A stretch of 8,827 nucleotides of DNA from an uncultured Eubacteriales bacterium. GTDB lineage: Bacteria > Bacillota > Clostridia > Peptostreptococcales > Anaerovoracaceae. The notes below the pieces were generated by a model. It was not told the origin of the DNA. It made no database searches and worked only from the letters and a program-made list of their open reading frames with translations. The position numbers and the translations under genes were made by a program. The DNA is taken from the NCBI GenBank assembly GCA_902765035.1, contig CACWYF010000036.1:1-8827 (forward strand), given 5' to 3'. This document shows positions 5,383 to 8,827 of this stretch, one piece after another. Position 1 is the first letter of the stretch. Every line of letters starts with the position of its first letter.

Positions 5383-6639
5383 ATGAAAGACATGAAGGGT
5401 GAGCTGAAAAGCATATACGATGACTTCTACGGACCGACGAAGGAGAAACCGGAGATCGATTTTCCGGTACGCAGACCTTCTGCAGGAAGAAAGCCTGATT
5501 TTGCACGCTCTTCTGAGCAGAATTCAGGATCGAACGCAGGAGCTCAGGAAATCGAGACGGAAGTCGTTACTCAGACTGAGTTTGCCGTGCAGACAGCACC
5601 GGAGCCTGAAGAACCGAAAGAACCGGAAAAGTCCGGCATGGAGGAACTGAATGAGCTCATCGGCCTGACCAAGGTCAAGCATGATGTCGAAGAGCTGGTC
5701 GGCCTTGCCAAGGTAAGAAAGATGCGTGAGGAGAAGGGCATGAAGGCAGTGCCTGTTTCTCTCCACCTCGTATTCTCAGGCAACCCGGGAACAGGAAAGA
5801 CCACGGTAGCCAGAATACTTGCCAAGCTGTACAAGGAGATAGGCATCCTCTCTACGGGGCAGCTCGTGGAGACTGACAGATCGGGCCTTGTTGCAGGATA
5901 CGTCGGACAGACAGCGATCAAGACACAGAAGAAGATACAGGAGGCCATGGGCGGCGTCCTCTTCATAGATGAGGCCTATACGCTCAATCAGGAAGGAGAG
6001 AACTTCGGACAGGAGGCCATCGACACCATCCTCAAGGCGATGGAAGACCACCGTGACAAGTTCGTGGTCATCGTTGCAGGATACACTGACCTGATGAAGG
6101 CGTTTATCGAGAGCAACCCGGGACTCAAGTCCAGATTCAACAAGTTCTTCGAGTTCCCTGACTATACTGTTGATGAGCTGCAGGCCATCTTCATGATGCA
6201 GTGCAAAAAGTACCAGTACAAAATGACTGAGGAGGCTGAAGCAGCCGTCAAGGAAGAGATAAAGAGACTAGAAGCTGCCAAGGGTGAGAATTTTGCGAAT
6301 GCAAGAGAGGTCAGAAACCTCTTCGAGAAGATAATTACCAATCAGGCTGCAAGGGTCGCTGACATTGAGAATGTCGATGAAGAGATGCTCACGACACTCA
6401 CTATCGATGACCTGAAGGATCTTGATGACCTCGAGGATCCTGAAAAGAAGTCGAAGGAAATTGAAGAGAATGCATCAGCTGCAGAGAAGGAGCTTCTTGA
6501 TACTCTGACAGACATCCTTGAGAGCTCAGAACAGAGCAATAGTGAAGGATCTGAAAAAGCACCCGCAGATGAGAAAAGCGGAGACAGCGTGAAAGAAAAG
6601 AAGGCAGATGCGGACAGCGGAAAAGGCTCGAAAAAATAG
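5383..6639 (+). CDS. CbbX/SpoVK-like AAA+ ATPase with disordered tails
   Basis: This soluble 418-residue ATPase of the CbxX/CfqX (CbbX, SpoVK, EccA-type) AAA+ group probably acts as a hexameric remodelling motor. Walker A is GNPGTGKT (133-140) and Walker B is VLFIDEA (192-198). A pore-loop-like LVAGYVGQT lies at 169-177, a sensor-1 region VAGYTD at 231-236, the likely arginine finger is R251 in LKSRF, and the NAREVRNLFE sensor-2 region is at 306-315. Residues 1-85 are a poorly conserved, acidic linker with a short N-terminal motif (LKSIYDDFYGP). Residues 345-418 are highly charged and probably disordered, ending in Lys. The start has GGGGAAAGGA (5364-5373) nine bases upstream. No RuBisCO, sporulation or type VII secretion gene is beside it, so the client is unknown. 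It is probably co-transcribed with the beta-mannosidase five bases later. Confidence 0.88.
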   Translation: MKDMKGELKSIYDDFYGPTKEKPEIDFPVRRPSAGRKPDFARSSEQNSGSNAGAQEIETEVVTQTEFAVQTAPEPEEPKEPEKSGMEELNELIGLTKVKHDVEELVGLAKVRKMREEKGMKAVPVSLHLVFSGNPGTGKTTVARILAKLYKEIGILSTGQLVETDRSGLVAGYVGQTAIKTQKKIQEAMGGVLFIDEAYTLNQEGENFGQEAIDTILKAMEDHRDKFVVIVAGYTDLMKAFIESNPGLKSRFNKFFEFPDYTVDELQAIFMMQCKKYQYKMTEEAEAAVKEEIKRLEAAKGENFANAREVRNLFEKIITNQAARVADIENVDEEMLTTLTIDDLKDLDDLEDPEKKSKEIEENASAAEKELLDTLTDILESSEQSNSEGSEKAPADEKSGDSVKEKKADADSGKGSKK

Positions 6640-6644
6640 GGTAT

Positions 6645-8827
6645 ATGGAGCGCACTGACATCAATTACGAAAACAGAATAAGCAAAGATATGAAGACCAG
6701 CATGGAGATCGATTCGTGCTGGTCTCTTCGCATGGCAGATGATAATGCAGGTACAGAGACGATTCCGGCTGCAGTGCCCGGGGATCTGTACTCTGATCTT
6801 CTCAGAGCCGGAAGGATAGACGATCCGTATTACAGGGACAACGAGCTTGAGGCTCTCAGACTGTCAGACAGGGATTACATATATGAGACGTCGTTTGATG
6901 CGGCTGCTGATATTCCCGGAAGGGACCGCATCCGCCTCGTGTTTGAAGGACTTGATACACTGGCTGAAATAAGACTCAACGGGGTGCTCCTCGGCACAGC
7001 TGACAACATGCACAGGACCTGGAAGTATGATATCCGGGATATCCTGAAGGCGGAAGACAACTGCCTCAGCATCCTGTTCCTTTCGCCGACAGAGTACATC
7101 CGGAGAAAATATGCAGAGAAGCCTCTTGAGGGCACGGAAGATGCTATGAGAGGTTTCCCGTATCTCCGCAAGGCTCACTGCATGTTCGGCTGGGACTGGG
7201 GCCCGAGGCTCCCGGGATGCGGCATATTCAGGCCGGTAAGGATCACAGGTTATGATACTGCTGCCATAGACAGTGTATACATAAGACAGGAGCATGCAGA
7301 CGGCAGCGTCACTCTGAGATTCGAACCTGAGCTCGAGTATGCAGAGGCAGCAGATGCAGATATCAGCTGCATGGCAGAGGTGTTCAGTCCGGACGGAGAG
7401 CTGATCGCAAGCGGTGACGCATCGGAAGATTTTGTCATATCCGATCCGCAGCTGTGGTATCCTGCAGGTTACGGTTCACAGCCGCTCTATACGGTCAGGG
7501 TGACACTTCTTTCGGAAGGCAAAATGCTGGACGCATGGGAGCGAAGGATCGGTCTTCGCACGATGACTGTCACAAGACGTAAAGATGAATACGGAGAGAG
7601 TTTTGCCCATACGGTCAACGGAACAGAGATATTCGCAATGGGCGCAGACTATATCCCGGAGGACAGCCTGACAGGCAGGACGTCCCCTGAGAGGACAAGA
7701 CGTCTTCTTGAGGACGCGCGCCTGGCGAACCACAACTGCATAAGAGTGTGGGGAGGCGGCTATTATCCCGAAGACTGGTTCTACGATAGCTGCGATGAAC
7801 TTGGCCTGATAGTGTGGCAGGACTTCATGTTCGCATGCGCTGCATATGACCTGTCCGGAGAATTCGAGGCAAACATCAGAGCCGAGATCGAAGACAATGT
7901 CAGGAGGCTCCGCCATCATGCAAGCCTGGGTCTCTGGTGCGGAAACAATGAGATGGAGCAGTTTGCCGATGAAGGGCAGTGGGTCAATACTCCTGAACTC
8001 AGGAGATTCTATCTCAGGATGTACGAGGAGATCTTCCCGGAGATACTGGAGAAGACTGATCCTCAGACATTCTACTGGCCGGCAAGCCCGTCAAGCGGCG
8101 GGGGATTCGATGAGCCTAATGCGGAGAACAGGGGAGACGTGCACTACTGGGACGTATGGCACGGCAACAAGCCTTTTACGGAATACAGGAAGTTCCATTT
8201 CAGATACCTCTCTGAGTTCGGATTCCAGTCCTTCCCGGCGATGAAAACGATAGAGTCGTTCACTGAACCTGAGGACCGCAACATATATTCGTATGTGATG
8301 GAAAAGCATCAGAGAAATGCTGCGGCCAACGGCAAGATCGCTTCGTACATGTCGCAGACATATCTGTATCCTGCAGCATTTGAGATGACCGTATATGCCT
8401 CGCAGCTGCTGCAGGCGCAGGCTATCCGCTATGGCGTAGAGCACTTCAGAAGATACCGCGGCAGGTGCATGGGAACCGTCGTATGGCAGCTCAACGACTG
8501 CTGGCCGGTCGCAAGCTGGTCATCAATAGACTATTACGGCAGGTGGAAGGCTCTTCACTATTATGAGAAGAGGTTTTTTGCTCCGCTGCTGCTGTCATGC
8601 GAGGAGGAAGGTATCCTGACGCAGGACACCAACCCTAATGCAGAGCCTTATGAAATAAAAAAGTCGGTAAGGTTCAATGTGAGCAATGAGACCATGGAAG
8701 AACATACTGTAGATGTCATATGGCAGAAGCGTGACAGCTCCGGAAGAAGCCGTGACGAAAGAAAAGAGACCGTAACGGTCCCTGCGCTGAGTGCTGTATG
8801 GCTTGAAAGGGAAGACATGCCTGATGC
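6645..8827 (+). CDS. Beta-mannosidase, glycoside hydrolase family 2 (partial, 3' end outside)
   Basis: The frame is open from 6645 to the window end, giving 727 visible residues; the usual length of about 820-890 means the last 100-150 are missing. GH2 beta-mannosidases release terminal beta-mannose from mannan or N-glycan fragments. Early landmarks are VPGDLYSDLLRAG and DDPYYRDNE, typical of the sugar-binding domain, and FGWDWGP (181-187). In the TIM barrel are IRVWGGGYY (366-374), the acid/base Glu436 in WCGNNE, and the nucleophile Glu524 in LSEFGFQSFP; WQLNDCWP follows. The spacing of the two Glu residues fits known enzymes. No signal peptide is seen, so it is cytoplasmic and acts on imported oligosaccharides. 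The start is uncertain: TAGGG overlaps the upstream stop only three bases from the ATG, and Met16 (6690) or Met20 (6702) are closer to the usual family start. No sugar transporter is in view. Confidence 0.9.
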   Translation, partial: MERTDINYENRISKDMKTSMEIDSCWSLRMADDNAGTETIPAAVPGDLYSDLLRAGRIDDPYYRDNELEALRLSDRDYIYETSFDAAADIPGRDRIRLVFEGLDTLAEIRLNGVLLGTADNMHRTWKYDIRDILKAEDNCLSILFLSPTEYIRRKYAEKPLEGTEDAMRGFPYLRKAHCMFGWDWGPRLPGCGIFRPVRITGYDTAAIDSVYIRQEHADGSVTLRFEPELEYAEAADADISCMAEVFSPDGELIASGDASEDFVISDPQLWYPAGYGSQPLYTVRVTLLSEGKMLDAWERRIGLRTMTVTRRKDEYGESFAHTVNGTEIFAMGADYIPEDSLTGRTSPERTRRLLEDARLANHNCIRVWGGGYYPEDWFYDSCDELGLIVWQDFMFACAAYDLSGEFEANIRAEIEDNVRRLRHHASLGLWCGNNEMEQFADEGQWVNTPELRRFYLRMYEEIFPEILEKTDPQTFYWPASPSSGGGFDEPNAENRGDVHYWDVWHGNKPFTEYRKFHFRYLSEFGFQSFPAMKTIESFTEPEDRNIYSYVMEKHQRNAAANGKIASYMSQTYLYPAAFEMTVYASQLLQAQAIRYGVEHFRRYRGRCMGTVVWQLNDCWPVASWSSIDYYGRWKALHYYEKRFFAPLLLSCEEEGILTQDTNPNAEPYEIKKSVRFNVSNETMEEHTVDVIWQKRDSSGRSRDERKETVTVPALSAVWLEREDMPD

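Noticed and set aside
7476..7919. 147-codon minus-strand frame inside the beta-mannosidase
   Set aside because: Antisense to the conserved barrel segment with the IRVWGGGYY motif, and no supporting signal.
7846..8244. 132-codon plus-strand frame within the beta-mannosidase
   Set aside because: It is the out-of-frame shadow of the region carrying both catalytic Glu residues. Its Ser/Arg-rich product is typical of frame-shifted translation.
1..8827. CRISPR arrays, tRNA/rRNA genes, insertion sequences, phage or toxin-antitoxin modules
   Set aside because: I saw no repeat-spacer series, cloverleaf, transposase motif or terminal inverted repeat, and the plus-strand genes share one codon style.

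Overview
This window is ordinary-looking chromosomal DNA of mid GC content, with all genes on the plus strand. Frequent ATA (Ile) and AGA/AGG (Arg) codons, AGGGG-type ribosome binding sites and the gene families present suggest an anaerobic Bacillota (Clostridia/Eubacteriales-type) genome. This is an inference from style and content; no rRNA or marker gene is present to fix the taxon.

Layout. Bases 1-320 are a gene-poor, partly AT-rich region. It holds an ArsR/SmtB-like 12-2-12 operator, an 11-bp tandem repeat, a short unrecognised coding remnant and a good intrinsic terminator. A cardiolipin synthase gene (458-2026) follows, with a structured leader. A 168-bp intergenic region then carries a 44-bp near-perfect palindrome whose right arm contains the -35 box of a strong promoter. 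That promoter drives a two-gene operon: a long-chain fatty acyl-CoA ligase/AMP-binding enzyme (2195-3955) and a MarR-family regulator (3968-4432). A 19-bp-stem hairpin terminator ends this unit.

Next is a SanA/YdcF-type DUF218 membrane-anchored protein (4601-5293). It lacks a Shine-Dalgarno sequence. It sits directly behind a perfect TATAAT box (possible leaderless transcript), and its ATG overlaps the stop of a 22-codon upstream ORF (possible translational coupling). A separate promoter then drives a CbbX/SpoVK-like AAA+ ATPase with disordered charged ends (5383-6639). Five bases later comes a cytoplasmic GH2 beta-mannosidase (6645 to beyond the window end), probably co-transcribed.

How the genes fit together. 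Cardiolipin synthase and the acyl-CoA ligase both act in membrane-lipid or fatty-acid metabolism, and the MarR regulator most likely senses an acyl ligand and binds the palindrome to control its own operon. The SanA-like protein belongs to the envelope, and the beta-mannosidase to intracellular mannoside breakdown. The orphan AAA+ protein has no obvious client nearby. I did not find a clear defence system, mobile element, CRISPR array or RNA gene. The most notable signals are the regulatory architectures: the 44-bp palindrome/promoter, the unusual start of the DUF218 gene, and the operator lacking a visible cognate gene.
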